From Alkalicoccobacillus plakortidis (lineage in GTDB: Bacteria; Bacillota; Bacilli; Bacillales; Bacillaceae_D): a DNA stretch of 64,000 bases. The stretch is from contig NZ_JAMQJY010000001.1 in the NCBI RefSeq assembly GCF_023703085.1, positions 1,488,001 through 1,552,000 on the forward strand, in the 5' to 3' direction. A program made the translations under genes and the position numbers. Positions 9,236 through 18,398 of this stretch are shown here, piece after piece (position 1 is the stretch's first letter; each line of letters begins with the position of its first letter). Under the pieces are notes generated by a model. That model was not told the DNA's origin and ran no database searches. It was given only the letters and a program-made list of their open reading frames with translations.

Positions 9236-9259
9236 CTTATCAGATTCAGATCTAATAAG
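9236..9259 (-). terminator. Hairpin after alaT (possible terminator)
   Basis: Stem CTTATTAGAT facing ATCTGATAAG with one mismatch and a 4-nt loop, 12 bp past the alaT stop. It is followed on the minus strand by TGGTTTCTTC, so the T-run is poor. Confidence 0.45.
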
Positions 9260-9270
9260 CAGCCTCTTGC

Positions 9271-10452
9271 TTACGCATATTTTGTTAAAAACCGATCTAA
9301 TCTAGTCATTGCTTCCTGCAAATTATCCATGGAGGTTGCATAAGAACATCGAATGTAGCCTTCTCCGCCTTTTCCAAACACATGTCCTGGAACCACTGCA
9401 ACACGCTCTTCAAGAAGCAGCTTTTCAGCAAATTCTTCTGAGGTAAACCCTGTGTTTCCAACAGATGGGAAGGCATAAAATGCACCTCCGGGAGAATGAC
9501 ACGGAAGTCCAATCTCTGCAAATGTCTTCACTACATAATTACGTCGCTGACGATAGGCATCACGCATATGCTGAAGATCTTCCATTCCGTTTTCTAAGGC
9601 TTCAATCGCACCATATTGAGCCATTGTCGGCGCACACATTAACGTGTATTGATGGATTTTTAACATAGCAGCTAATATATCAGGTGGTGCCAAAACAAAT
9701 CCTAATCGCCACCCAGTCATTGCAAATGATTTGGAAAAACCTGATATTAAGATTGTTCGATCTTTCATATCACCTATTTCCGCGATACTCACATGGGGCT
9801 CATCATAAGAAAGCTCTGCATAAATTTCATCTGAAAACACGAGTAAATTATGTTCTTCCGCCAATTTAGCAATGCCTTCTAATTCTTCGCGACCAACTGT
9901 AGAGCCTGTTGGATTATTAGGAAAACAAATCATGAGTGCTTTTGTTCTTGGTGTAATCGCTTCTTTAATTAATTCAGCCGTTACTTTAAAATTATCTTCA
10001 ATACCTGTTCGAATGGGCACGGGTACCCCTCCCGCCATTGAAACCAATGAACGATAGGATACAAAGGTCGGCTCAACGATAATCACTTCATCGCCTAGAT
10101 TTAGAATGGCACGCATACCAATATCGATGGCTTCACTGGCTCCGACTGTCACTAATACTTCTGTATCAGGATCATAGGAAACAGAAAAACGAGTTTCCAT
10201 ATAATCAGCAATAGCACGTCGAAGTTCAATCACACCCGCATTTGCAGAATAGGAAGTGAACCCTCGTTCTAAGGAAGAGATACTTGCCTCTCTCACTTTC
10301 CAAGGTGTAACAAAGTCAGGTTCACCTACACCAAGTGAGATGACGTTTTCCATAGTAGACGCCAAATCAAAAAAACGACGGATGCCTGAAGGAGGTATTT
10401 CTTGTACTCGATCTGATAATCTTGATGTTCGATTCATACTGATAGAACTCAT
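9271..10452 (-). CDS. alaT: Alanine aminotransferase AlaT (class I/II PLP enzyme)
   Basis: 393 residues, fold-type I aminotransferase. Visible are the substrate-binding SLGVGEPDFVTPW, the PLP contacts PNNPTGS and SDEIYAELSY, the Schiff-base lysine in SGFSKSFAMTGWRLG and the C-terminal GHVFGKGGEGYIRCSYA. Closely matches B. subtilis AlaT (YugH), which makes alanine from pyruvate and glutamate. Its start overlaps the alaR stop in an ATGA, with GGTGG 7 nt upstream, so the two are translationally coupled. Confidence 0.9.
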   Translation of the reverse strand: MSSISMNRTSRLSDRVQEIPPSGIRRFFDLASTMENVISLGVGEPDFVTPWKVREASISSLERGFTSYSANAGVIELRRAIADYMETRFSVSYDPDTEVLVTVGASEAIDIGMRAILNLGDEVIIVEPTFVSYRSLVSMAGGVPVPIRTGIEDNFKVTAELIKEAITPRTKALMICFPNNPTGSTVGREELEGIAKLAEEHNLLVFSDEIYAELSYDEPHVSIAEIGDMKDRTILISGFSKSFAMTGWRLGFVLAPPDILAAMLKIHQYTLMCAPTMAQYGAIEALENGMEDLQHMRDAYRQRRNYVVKTFAEIGLPCHSPGGAFYAFPSVGNTGFTSEEFAEKLLLEERVAVVPGHVFGKGGEGYIRCSYATSMDNLQEAMTRLDRFLTKYA

Positions 10453-10943
10453 GGAGACACCACCATACGGCGATCTTTATCAGGTTCATCAAAAACAACA
10501 CCATCATGCTTATATTTTTTTAATTGAAAATGTGTAGTTGTTGAAATAACTGAGTCAATCGTTGACAATTTGTCAGAAACAAATCGAGCACTCTCTGACA
10601 TCGTTTTGCTTTCAATAACTACAGACAAATCATAGGCTCCTGACATGAGATACAAGGCCTGCACTTCTGGGAATCGGTAGATACGTTCTGCTACCTCATC
10701 AAAACCAACACCACGCTTAGGCGTTACTTTTACATCAATAACGGCTGTAACACCTTCTTGATCACGTACTTTGGTCCAGTCAATGACAGCTGAATAACTG
10801 AGGATCACTCGCTTCTTCTCCAACTGTTGAAGGTATTCCTTTACTTCTTCTTCTGTAACCTCTACCATTTTAGCTAAGATCGGTATCTCTACGCGACCAT
10901 TTGATTCAATTATATGGAGAATTTCAATTGCTTTTTGATCCAT
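10449..10943 (-). CDS. alaR: Lrp/AsnC-family regulator AlaR
   Basis: 164 residues. An N-terminal helix-turn-helix (IESNGRVEIPILAKMVEVTEEEVKEYLQQLEKKRVI) is followed by an AsnC/RAM ligand-binding domain (VAERIYRFPEVQALYLMSGAYDLSVVIE). First gene of the alaR-alaT operon, overlapping alaT by 4 bp, as in B. subtilis, where AlaR activates alaT. GGAAGGGG precedes the ATG. The effector is probably alanine, by analogy. Confidence 0.9.
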   Translation of the reverse strand: MDQKAIEILHIIESNGRVEIPILAKMVEVTEEEVKEYLQQLEKKRVILSYSAVIDWTKVRDQEGVTAVIDVKVTPKRGVGFDEVAERIYRFPEVQALYLMSGAYDLSVVIESKTMSESARFVSDKLSTIDSVISTTTHFQLKKYKHDGVVFDEPDKDRRMVVSP

Positions 10944-11058
10944 AATGATGTCCCCTTCCTACCCAAGGATGTTATCTCTACATTTTGTATATCATAACAT
11001 AGTGAACAACATTGAACGAATACTCTTTTTTACATTTTACTAAGATCCTATATCCAAT

Positions 11059-11674
11059 ATGGAGGTGCTTCACATCGAAAAAACGTCAAAATCTAAAAAC
11101 AAAGTAGCTTTAATTATTATAGATATGATCAATGCGATGGATTTTGAAGACGGTGATAAACTTTTGGAACAGGCATTGCCTTGTGCAGAAAACATTGCTG
11201 ATTTAAAAAGGCGTACAAAGGATGCTGGAATTCCAACGATCTATGTGAATGATAATTATGGTAGGTGGCAATCCGATTTTAAAGAAATTGTGGAGTATAT
11301 AATAGAGAATGACACACGTGGTCGACAGATTACTGAGTTATTAAAACCAAGCTGAGGAGGACTATTTTGTTTTAAAGCCAAAGTTCTCTGGATTTTTTGC
11401 GACTCCTCTGCACTTGTTACTCGAACATTTAAAGGTTGAAACTGTTATTATGACAGGCGTAGCAGGAAATATGTGTGTTCATTTCACTGCGAATGATGCC
11501 TATATGCGCGACTATAAAATTTATGTTCCTGAGAATTGTACTGCCTCCAATACAACGCCTGCGAATGAGGAGGCCTTGCATTTAATACGTGACGTCCTAA
11601 AAGGCAGTATCACCCCATCATCGCAGTTGTCGTTTAAAGGAGATACGTCAAACGATATTATTGATCAAGGGTAG
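11059..11674 (+). CDS. Isochorismatase-family cysteine hydrolase (frameshift, likely artefact)
   Basis: Two frames join into one protein of about 204 residues. The first has the catalytic Asp in ALIIIDMINAMDF. The second has the catalytic Lys region (LKPKFSGFFATPL) and the nucleophile Cys in MTGVAGNMCVHFTANDA with the cis-peptide VAG before it. The break is a CCAAGC at 11347-11352; reading CCAGC gives KPAEEDYF and restores the frame. Start is uncertain: ATG 11059 has no site, whereas GGAGGTG lies 6 nt before an ATC codon at 11074, where an ATG would be expected. Substrate unknown. Confidence 0.75.
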
Positions 11675-11770
11675 TGAGAGGGTATGTAGGACAAGGAGGC
11701 TCACCAACCCGCCCTGCGGGGTGCGGAGTGTATGGCCGGAGCGGGTAGCCCTACTCCATTCATTTTAAGG
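11675..11770. other. GC-rich intergenic element
   Basis: A short GC-rich block (CCCGCCCTGCGGGG, later CCGGAGCGGG) in an AT-rich setting, between the hydrolase stop and the terminator. It may be a remnant of an extragenic repeat like the one at 6014-6160, but the sequences do not obviously match. Confidence 0.35.
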
Positions 11771-11773
11771 GAC

Positions 11774-11809
11774 AAAAAACCGAATCCTCATTTGAGGGTT
11801 CGGTTTTTT
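11774..11809. terminator. Bidirectional terminator
   Basis: Long stem AAAAAACCGAATCCTCA facing TGAGGGTTCGGTTTTTT with a 3-nt loop, A-run and T-run. It serves the hydrolase (+) and probably luxS (-). Confidence 0.9.
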
Positions 11810-11861
11810 GTTAGCTAAATCATTTTTGTCCAAGCGCCTTCACGATATCACGTGTCTAACT

Positions 11862-12332
11862 TTAGTAGATCTCGCGTAACGTTTCTTTATCTTGATTCAA
11901 CCAGTACTTCATTAACTTCTTTGCACCTTCTAAATCATGCAATTTCGCTTGTCCGCATTGCTTTTCAGTTGCTGCTGGTACTTCTTCAATCTCAAGCGAG
12001 TACTTCATCGTTTCTTCTAAAATATCAATAATCTCGTCTACAGACGGAGTTCCGTGCATAATAAGATAAAATCCCGTTTGGCAGCCCATTGGTGATAAAT
12101 CCACCACATCAAAATGGTTATAGGGTTCTGCAAAGCGGCGAATATTTAAGGCAAGCAAATGCTCCATTGTGTGAATAACATCAGGTTTCATTGCTCCTTT
12201 GTTCGGTTGAATAAAACGAATATCAAACTTACGCACTTCTCCATCTGATCCCACTTTAATCGTACCGCATGGCCGAACAAACGGTGCCTTTACAATGGTA
12301 TGATCCAGTTCAAAGCTTTCCACAGTTGGCAA
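11862..12332 (-). CDS. luxS: S-ribosylhomocysteine lyase LuxS
   Basis: 156 residues. Cleaves S-ribosylhomocysteine to homocysteine and DPD, the precursor of autoinducer-2, in the activated methyl cycle. The metal site HTMEHLLA (HxxEH), the third ligand Cys in [10 protein letters not shown] and the active-site Cys in MGCQTGFYL are all present. I start at TTG 12332 ([10 protein letters not shown] follows) with AAAGGAG 8 nt upstream, matching the usual LuxS N-terminus. The GTG three codons earlier abuts that site and is unlikely. Confidence 0.95.
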   Translation of the reverse strand: MPTVESFELDHTIVKAPFVRPCGTIKVGSDGEVRKFDIRFIQPNKGAMKPDVIHTMEHLLALNIRRFAEPYNHFDVVDLSPMGCQTGFYLIMHGTPSVDEIIDILEETMKYSLEIEEVPAATEKQCGQAKLHDLEGAKKLMKYWLNQDKETLREIY

Positions 12333-12387
12333 GCTGATCACTCCTTTGGTTGTTATTTGATTAGTATATCTAAGAAGGACTTTGTTG

Positions 12388-12801
12388 TCACTTGCTCTGT
12401 TTTAAAAAACTTGTTTCTTCTGTTTGTACTTCATGTTCATCTGCAAATTCTTTAAGATCTTGAATAAAATCTACTGGTTGAAAACGATGTAATTTGAGCC
12501 TAAAGCCTTTTTGCAATTGAACTAAGGCAATAGTTTGACGAGAAGACGTAATAAAGGTGATCTTGTTGATCGAATCAGCTGTGACCTTTCGCTGAATGAG
12601 TGTCATTCTCCCTAGATTGTACTTAAAGATAAGCGTATTCTCATCAATAATAAGCGTATAGTGGGAAAACATAATCATTAGAAATAAAACGGCTAAAACA
12701 ATAAAAAGAATTGTAAACGGATTTACTTGATATATCGCATAGAATAAAGACATTACAAATAACAAAATCCATAGAAATTTTGGTTCCCGTGCTTTATACA
12801 T
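12388..12801 (-). CDS. Two-helix membrane protein with PH-like domain
   Basis: 137 residues, with GGGGGAG before the ATG. Two transmembrane helices (about residues 8-25 and 28-47) are followed by a beta-rich cytoplasmic region ([31 protein letters not shown]) and a polar tail. This is the layout of bacterial PH-like (YdbS/YyaB-type) membrane proteins. The assignment is by layout, and function is unknown. No clear partner genes. Confidence 0.6.
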   Translation of the reverse strand: MYKAREPKFLWILLFVMSLFYAIYQVNPFTILFIVLAVLFLMIMFSHYTLIIDENTLIFKYNLGRMTLIQRKVTADSINKITFITSSRQTIALVQLQKGFRLKLHRFQPVDFIQDLKEFADEHEVQTEETSFLKQSK

Positions 12802-12925
12802 TGTTGAAACTCCCCCAACATTTATTTTCTCTTCTTTTTATTATACAGGAGTTTAGCATTGGGAAAAGAAGGGGATTTAAATCAAAAGAACTCATCTACA
12901 CTTACTTAATCAAAGGATGATGAAT

Positions 12926-13750
12926 ATGCGAAAAAGAGAAAGTTCCTTTTCAAAACAGCTTATTAATAAGCTAAAAACCGACCCTATTCCAGATTGGTCA
13001 GCAACGCTTGCCTATTATTTTATGCTCTCGATCTTCCCGCTCATCATTTTTTTGTTAGCGATTATTCCTTACTTTGATTTAGATAATACAGTCATTGAAG
13101 GTTTTATAGGTGATTATTTACCTGAAGAAATAGGCTCGCTTTTTTCTGAGACCATTATAGAAACGGTTAATCAACCATCGGGTGGACTGCTTTCATTTGG
13201 TATCTTGGCAACTATTTGGTCAGCTTCTAATGGTTTAAATGCACTTATGCGTGCCATTAATCGTTCGTATGACATTGAGGAAACACGTAACTTTGTGAAA
13301 ATGCGCCTATTCTCAATCATTCTTACGATTGGTATGATCTCAACCATTGTCGTTACGCTGATTATGCCTGTTTTCGGTACCGTTATTATCAACTTTCTGG
13401 AGACATATTTAGCAATGCCAGAAGCAACAGCTTCCTTGCTCAATGTATTACGTTATCCTGTTGGTGTTGTGTTCATGATCTTGTTGTTAACGCTTATTTA
13501 TTGGATTTCTCCTAATGTAAAGTTGAAATTTAAAGAAGTAATCATTGGGGCTGTTATAGCTACTCTTGGTTGGCAGCTTGTTTCCTTCTTTTTCTCTTTA
13601 TATATCAGTAACTTCGCCAATTATTCAGCAACGTACGGTAGTCTTGGTGGTGTGATCATTCTTATGCTTTGGTTCTTTATTACAGGCATCATGCTTGTAT
13701 TAGGAGGGCAAATCAACGCCGTCATCTACCAACGAAAACGATTTATCTAA
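12926..13750 (+). CDS. YihY/BrkB-family inner membrane protein
   Basis: 274 residues with about six transmembrane helices and the family landmarks WSATLAYYFMLSIFPLIIFLLAI, GILATIWSASNGLNALMRAINRSYD and YGSLGGVIILMLWFFITGIMLVLGGQINA. Once annotated as ribonuclease BN, the family is now regarded as membrane proteins of unclear function. AAAGG lies 9 nt before ATG 12926; two earlier in-frame ATGs crowd that site. B. subtilis YfkH is the likely relative. Confidence 0.85.
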   Translation: MRKRESSFSKQLINKLKTDPIPDWSATLAYYFMLSIFPLIIFLLAIIPYFDLDNTVIEGFIGDYLPEEIGSLFSETIIETVNQPSGGLLSFGILATIWSASNGLNALMRAINRSYDIEETRNFVKMRLFSIILTIGMISTIVVTLIMPVFGTVIINFLETYLAMPEATASLLNVLRYPVGVVFMILLLTLIYWISPNVKLKFKEVIIGAVIATLGWQLVSFFFSLYISNFANYSATYGSLGGVIILMLWFFITGIMLVLGGQINAVIYQRKRFI

Positions 13751-13837
13751 CTTTTTTTCTTGGATATGTATATTATCTTTTCAAAAGGGAAAGGATGGTA
13801 GCAGATCGCAACCTAGAAAAAAAGGAGTTGTTAAGAC

Positions 13838-14110
13838 ATGAACAAATCAGAACTTATCCATGCAGTAGCTGAACGTGCTCAACTAACTAAAAAGGATGCT
13901 GGATCAGCCATTCAATCGGCTTTTGATATTATTTCAGAATCTCTAGAAAAGGGAGAAACTGTTCAATTGATTGGTTTCGGAAACTTTGAAGTACGAGAAC
14001 GTGCAGCTAGAAAAGGCCGCAACCCTCAAACCGGTGAAGAAATTAATATTGCCGCTACAAAAACACCTGCTTTTAAAGCCGGAAAACAGTTAAAAGACGC
14101 TGTGAAATAA
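13838..14110 (+). CDS. hbs: DNA-binding protein HU
   Basis: 90 residues, full length. Histone-like nucleoid protein that bends and wraps DNA non-specifically as a homodimer. The signature [24 protein letters not shown], containing the DNA-binding arm with its proline, and the N-terminal [21 protein letters not shown] are typical of Bacillus HBsu. AAAGGAG lies 11 nt before the ATG. A strong terminator follows. It may be one of two HU genes, since hbs lies elsewhere in B. subtilis. Confidence 0.93.
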   Translation: MNKSELIHAVAERAQLTKKDAGSAIQSAFDIISESLEKGETVQLIGFGNFEVRERAARKGRNPQTGEEINIAATKTPAFKAGKQLKDAVK

Positions 14111-14126
14111 GTGAATCTAACAACTG

Positions 14127-14161
14127 AAAAAGCCAATGGATACGAAATCCATTGGCTTTTT
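14127..14161. terminator. Bidirectional terminator
   Basis: Stem AAAAAGCCAATGGAT with ATCCATTGGCTTTTT, a very short loop and T-run, between the convergent hbs and pepA ends. Confidence 0.9.
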
Positions 14162-14169
14162 TTGATTTA

Positions 14170-15665
14170 TTAGTTAGCTGAATGTGAAGAAACAAGTCTG
14201 GTAAGAGTACGTGCCATGACGCCAGTTGCACCAAGCTTGTCCATTGGCTGTTGATTTGTCCTGCCATGCAGTTCCAGCAATATCCAGGTGAACCCATGGT
14301 GTATTTTCAACAAACTCTCCAATAAATAAACCAGCTGTAATACTACCACCAAGCTCGTCCTGGTGCATTATTAAGGTCCGCAACATTACTCGTTTTAAGC
14401 ATATTTTTATATGGCTTATGGCTAGGTAACTGCCAAATCCATTCACCAGCTGTCTCAGAAGCTTCTGTAACCTTTTGCATCCATGCATCGTTATTTGTAA
14501 TCGCTCCAGTTGTATAATCTCCTAAAGCGACCACTACAGCTCCTGTAAGAGTTGCAACATCAACTAGGTAATCAACGCCAAGCTGACGAGCGTACGCAAC
14601 ACCATCTGCAAGAATTAAGCGACCTTCTGCATCCGTATTACGAATTTCGATCGTTTTACCTGTCATCGCACGAATCACATCACCCGGCTTCAAAGCAGAG
14701 CCATTAATCATATTCTCTGCTGAAGGGATAACCGCTACAACATTTACTTTTGGTTTAAGTTGACCAATAGACTCCATAGCTCCAAGTACAGCACCTGCGC
14801 CACCCATGTCCATTTTCATTTCATGCATTCCCGCAGTTGGCTTAAGTGATACTCCACCTGCATCAAATGTCATTCCCTTACCAACTAAACCAATTGCATT
14901 CTCCCACTTGTCTGTCCCTTGATATGTTAAGACAATCATTTTGGCAGGTTGATCACTTCCCGCTGTAACAGCAAGTAACGCACCCATACCAAGTCTCTTC
15001 ATGTCTTCTTCCTCAAGAACCTCAATCTTAAAACCATAACGCTCAGATAGTTTCTGCGCTTCCTCAGCTAAATCTGTAGGTGTTAAAAGATTTGCAGGTG
15101 TATTTACAAGTGTTCTTGCGTAATTTGTACCCTCTGCATAAGCTTTTCCCTCTTCAGCCGCGTCTACAACATCTTCAGAAGCATTTGTATAAAGAGTAAC
15201 AGATTCTACTTTTTTATCTGGTTTATTTGACTTTTCCTTATAATCAACAACTTCATATGTACTTAAGGCTAATCCTTCACCAATTAAAAAAGCAAGTTCG
15301 CTTACACTGATATCATCCGTTTGCAACGCATCCACGCTGATCGCAACATCCGTTACACGATCTTCATTTAGTTTTTTACCAATCTTGCCTACAAGATCAC
15401 GAATTCCTTGAGCATCCAATTCATTTTTGTTGCCTAAGCCAATTGTATATACAGTAGCTGTTTTCGCTTGACCAAATGTATAAAATGAACGAAGCTCTCC
15501 CTTATCAGATGAAAGCAATCCTTGTTTCTTTAATTCACCTATTTGGCCATTCACGATTTCGTTAAGCTCAGAAGCTCCTGAATCTAATTCCCCATTTTTT
15601 AATAGTCCAATAACAAACACGTCATGTGTTGCTTCTTTTGAAAACTGTGCCGCTTGTTTATACAA
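14170..15665 (-). CDS. pepA: Leucyl aminopeptidase (two frameshifts, likely artefact)
   Basis: M17 cytosolic aminopeptidase that releases N-terminal residues using two divalent metals. The long frame carries [26 protein letters not shown] and the family signature [13 protein letters not shown]. It then breaks at GCTTGG near 14349-14354 (NNAPGRA) and again at 14231-14236. Reading both as GCTGG restores [17 protein letters not shown] and [16 protein letters not shown] up to TAA 14170, a normal 497 residues. Start is TTG 15665 with AAGGAGGGG upstream. B. subtilis has pepA (yuiE) beside yuiD, as here. Confidence 0.92.
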
Positions 15666-15821
15666 ACTAACCCCTCCTTATTATTACACTAGTATAACAT
15701 GTTTTGCTAAAAAACAGCGTAATCTAATATTGACTATCTTTTTAATCTATAAGGTGACTGTGCTATAATAATGGTAATGAATACGTGATTTTGTTTCGTA
15801 GGAAAGGACGTCATTGCATAC

Positions 15822-16289
15822 ATGGAGATTTTGCAAAACTTCCCTTTATGGTCTGCATTAATTGCCATCATTGTGGCTCAATTTATTAAAATCCCCCTAG
15901 CTTTTATTGCAACAAGAAAGCTTAACTTTGAACTTTTCACCAGCACCGGTGGCATGCCTAGCTCTCACTCTGCAGCTGTTACTGCCTTATCTACAGCCGT
16001 TGCCATTGAACTTGGTCTTGATTCCCCTGTATTTGCAGCAACAGCCATTCTAGGTATCATTGTGATGTTTGATGCAACAGGAGTCAGAAGACACGCTGGT
16101 TATCATGCAACCGTTCTTAATCAACTCGTTGCTGATTTTAACAAGCTAGTTGATGAGGTCAAGTCATGGCCGAAAAAAGAAGATGCAGACAAACTAAAAG
16201 AACTACTAGGCCATCAGCCAATTGAAGTATTTTTTGGAGCTCTACTCGGCGTATTTTTAACACTTGGTTTATATGCTTGGATTTTCTAA
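15822..16289 (+). CDS. yuiD: Divergent PAP2-family membrane protein YuiD
   Basis: 155 residues, with several membrane helices and the conserved STGGMPSSHSAAVTALSTAVA and FDATGVRRHAG stretches. These correspond to the SxxxH and RxxxxxH parts of the acid phosphatase/VanZ-related PAP2 fold. Matches B. subtilis YuiD in sequence, length and position next to pepA. The likely substrate is a lipid phosphate, which is not established. The ribosome-binding site AAAGGAC is about 12 nt before ATG. Confidence 0.88.
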   Translation: MEILQNFPLWSALIAIIVAQFIKIPLAFIATRKLNFELFTSTGGMPSSHSAAVTALSTAVAIELGLDSPVFAATAILGIIVMFDATGVRRHAGYHATVLNQLVADFNKLVDEVKSWPKKEDADKLKELLGHQPIEVFFGALLGVFLTLGLYAWIF

Positions 16290-16292
16290 ATG

Positions 16293-16335
16293 AAAAAGGC
16301 AAGAATTCGATTAAATACGAATTCTTGCCTTTTTT
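16293..16335. terminator. Bidirectional terminator
   Basis: Stem AAAAAGGCAAGAATTCG with CGAATTCTTGCCTTTTT, loop of 8 nt, directly after yuiD. Confidence 0.9.
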
Positions 16336-16386
16336 CTTTTCTATAGATAAAAGACCTTTTCACAAATGAAAGGGTCTCAGACAGTT

Positions 16387-17108
16387 TTAAGAATCAATTT
16401 GTCCTCTAAATACTTGAACAGCTTCATCTTCATTCATCGCTTCTAGTTCTTCTTGGCTTAATGAACCCGATCCTTTTTCTACAATAAAGACATCCAGTTC
16501 TTTTTTACCCAAGCGTTCATAGACGTCATCAACTGTATGATAATATAAGTCAATTTTGTCACCTTTAATAGCTGAACCGGTATCTGCCACTACCCCATAT
16601 CCATAACCCGGAATGAAAAGAACCGTACCGATTGGGAAGACATTTGTATCAGCTGCAATAGTTGAAAAGACGTCTCTTGTAACGGGTACACCTGAGAAAG
16701 TTATGCCATATGCTTCATCGCCAGGAACCTTTCCAGTCGACTCATATCCCGCCGTATAACCAGTGGCTTCCACATGATGCACGGGGTACTTCGACCAGTC
16801 TTCCAAGCGAATCAAGTGCACTTTGTTCTGTTTCTTCAGCAGTAACCTGCTCTGACAAGATAGCTTGAGCCGTTTGATATTGTGGTAGCTGTTTTTTAGC
16901 TAGAGACACCTGTTTGTATGGATAATTTGCAGCTTGGATATGTCACCTGTTCAGATTTGGTTAATTGGGTTCGCACCCATGTATTTACCTGTTCTGCCTG
17001 AACACCAGATATGGTTGTAAATGTTGCCCAAATTGCAATAACTAGCAATACACTCATAATTGCTCGACTTGTAATGTTTCTTGTATGGCGCCTTTTTGGC
17101 ATATTCAA
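16387..17108 (-). CDS. yuiC: 3D-domain cell-wall protein YuiC (two frameshifts, likely artefact)
   Basis: Three frames join into about 239 residues. An N-terminal signal anchor ([21 protein letters not shown]) is followed by a polar linker and a C-terminal 3D domain ([43 protein letters not shown]), named for conserved aspartates and related to MltA-type peptidoglycan lytic enzymes. Frames switch at GCTTGG 16932-16937 and CCAAGC 16803-16808; restoring GCTGG/CCAGC makes one open frame (YPAANYPY, then [21 protein letters not shown]). Start TTG 17108 has AGGAG 9 nt upstream. B. subtilis yuiC occupies the same place. Confidence 0.82.
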
Positions 17109-17186
17109 GAATACTCACTCCTCTCACAGAACAGCTTCTCCAAAATATAGAAGAAGTATTCATATGAGAGAAACTACGTAAACACT

Positions 17187-17504
17187 CTAAAACATCTGAT
17201 ACCCTCGAACACGCAGCATCTTAATAACAATGCCCGCTACAATAGAACCCACCAAACCAAACGAAAGAACAAGATGGTCCACTACTTTTAAATTAATTAA
17301 AGCGGTTCCCAAGTTCTGAAGCTCAAGAATAGGTTGAGTAAAATAACTTCCAAACGGACTTTGATTCACAATAATCAGCACAACAAGCGGATATATAAAA
17401 GCCATCAGCCATGTTGAACGCAACAGCATATTTAACAAGAAACCGATTCCAAAAAACATAACTAAAAAAATCAGCATCGAAATGACCAGCTGCGGAATAT
17501 TCAT
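17187..17504 (-). CDS. yuiB: YuiB-like membrane protein
   Basis: 105 residues, mostly hydrophobic, with three or four transmembrane helices (IPQLVISMLIFLVMFFGIGFLL, WLMAFIYPLVVLIIV, LVLSFGLVGSIVAGIVI). AAGGAGTG precedes the ATG. Matches YuiB by position between yuiC and ndh and by composition. Function unknown. Confidence 0.8.
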   Translation of the reverse strand: MNIPQLVISMLIFLVMFFGIGFLLNMLLRSTWLMAFIYPLVVLIIVNQSPFGSYFTQPILELQNLGTALINLKVVDHLVLSFGLVGSIVAGIVIKMLRVRGYQMF

Positions 17505-17611
17505 TGTTGCTTCACTCCTTATCTTCTCTACTAGTTTACAAAAAGGAGTAGAATTCAGTCAATCTAATGTTTTAAGAAGATCGTTACAGAGACTCTGTCT
17601 GTATAGAAATG

Positions 17612-18338
17612 AGCAAGACGGATGCTGTGGTTAGCACGAGGTTTGGGCTTTTTAGCAAGACCTTGCGGTGGTTACTAAGACATATTGTGTTCTCTCTAAG
17701 ATCTGACTTCTGTTACCAAGCGAGATCTCCTTCTCTCCAAGACCTGACCGCTGTTTCCAAGTGAGATCTCCTTCTTTCCAAGATCTCGCCGCTGTTACCA
17801 AGCTAGATCTCCTTCTTTCCAAGACCTTACCCCTGTTACCAAGCGGGATCTCTTCCTCTCCAAGACCTGACCTCTGTTACCAAGAGGGATCTCTTCCTCT
17901 CCAAGACCTGACCTCTGTTACCAAGAGGGATCTCTTTCTCTCCAAGACCTCGCTGCTGTTACCAAGCGAAATCTCCTTCTCTCCAAGACCTGACCCCTGT
18001 TATCAAGCGGAATCTCCTTCTCTCCAAGACCTTACCCCTGTTACCAAGCGGGATCTCCTTCTCTCCAAGACCTTACCCCTATTACCAAGCGAAATCTCCT
18101 TCTCTCCAAGACCTTACCCCTGTTATCAAGCGGAATCTCTTTCTCTCCAAGACCCTGCCCCTGTTACCAAGCGAAATCTCCTCCTGTCCAAGACCTGCCC
18201 TCTGTTACCAAGAGAAATCTCTTCCTCTCCATGACCTGACCCCTGTTTCCAAGAGAATTCTCTTTCTCTCCAAGACACTGCCCCTGTTTCCAAGCGAGAT
18301 TACGTACTTAGCAAGAGGTCACTTCGGTTACCAACAAA
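17612..18338 (-). repeat. Phased CTTGG array A (CCAAG on + strand), ~35 copies every 20-21 bp
   Basis: A short motif, ACCAAG/TCCAAG on the + strand (CTTGG on the minus strand), recurs with spacing alternating 20 and 21 bp. The final G falls at 17700, 17720, 17741, 17761, 17782, 17802, 17823, 17843, 17864, 17884, 17905 and so on to 18294. Two motifs make a 41-bp unit whose intervening bases (gacctgacccctgtt, then cgagatctccttctct) are also semi-conserved. A + strand open frame across it is a by-product of the 41-bp period (41-residue period) and is not called as a gene. The array lies between the ndh 3' end and the yuiB start. Confidence 0.9.
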
Positions 18339-18376
18339 AAAAGAGAAACGAACAACAAATATTGTCCATTTCTCGC
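18335..18376 (-). terminator. Terminator of ndh
   Basis: On the minus strand GAGAAA and TTTCTC pair across a long loop and are followed by seven T, 23 bp past the ndh stop. Confidence 0.6.
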
Positions 18377-18398
18377 ATCTATATTTTAGTTTTTAAAA

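Noticed and set aside
9198..9270. TPP riboswitch before thiM
   Set aside because: The short leader lacks the CTGAGA and other THI-box landmarks and is too short.
17761..18234. A 157-codon open frame on the + strand with a 41-residue internal period
   Set aside because: It is produced by the 41-bp DNA repeat, which leaves all frames alike; no ribosome-binding site and no protein-like composition.
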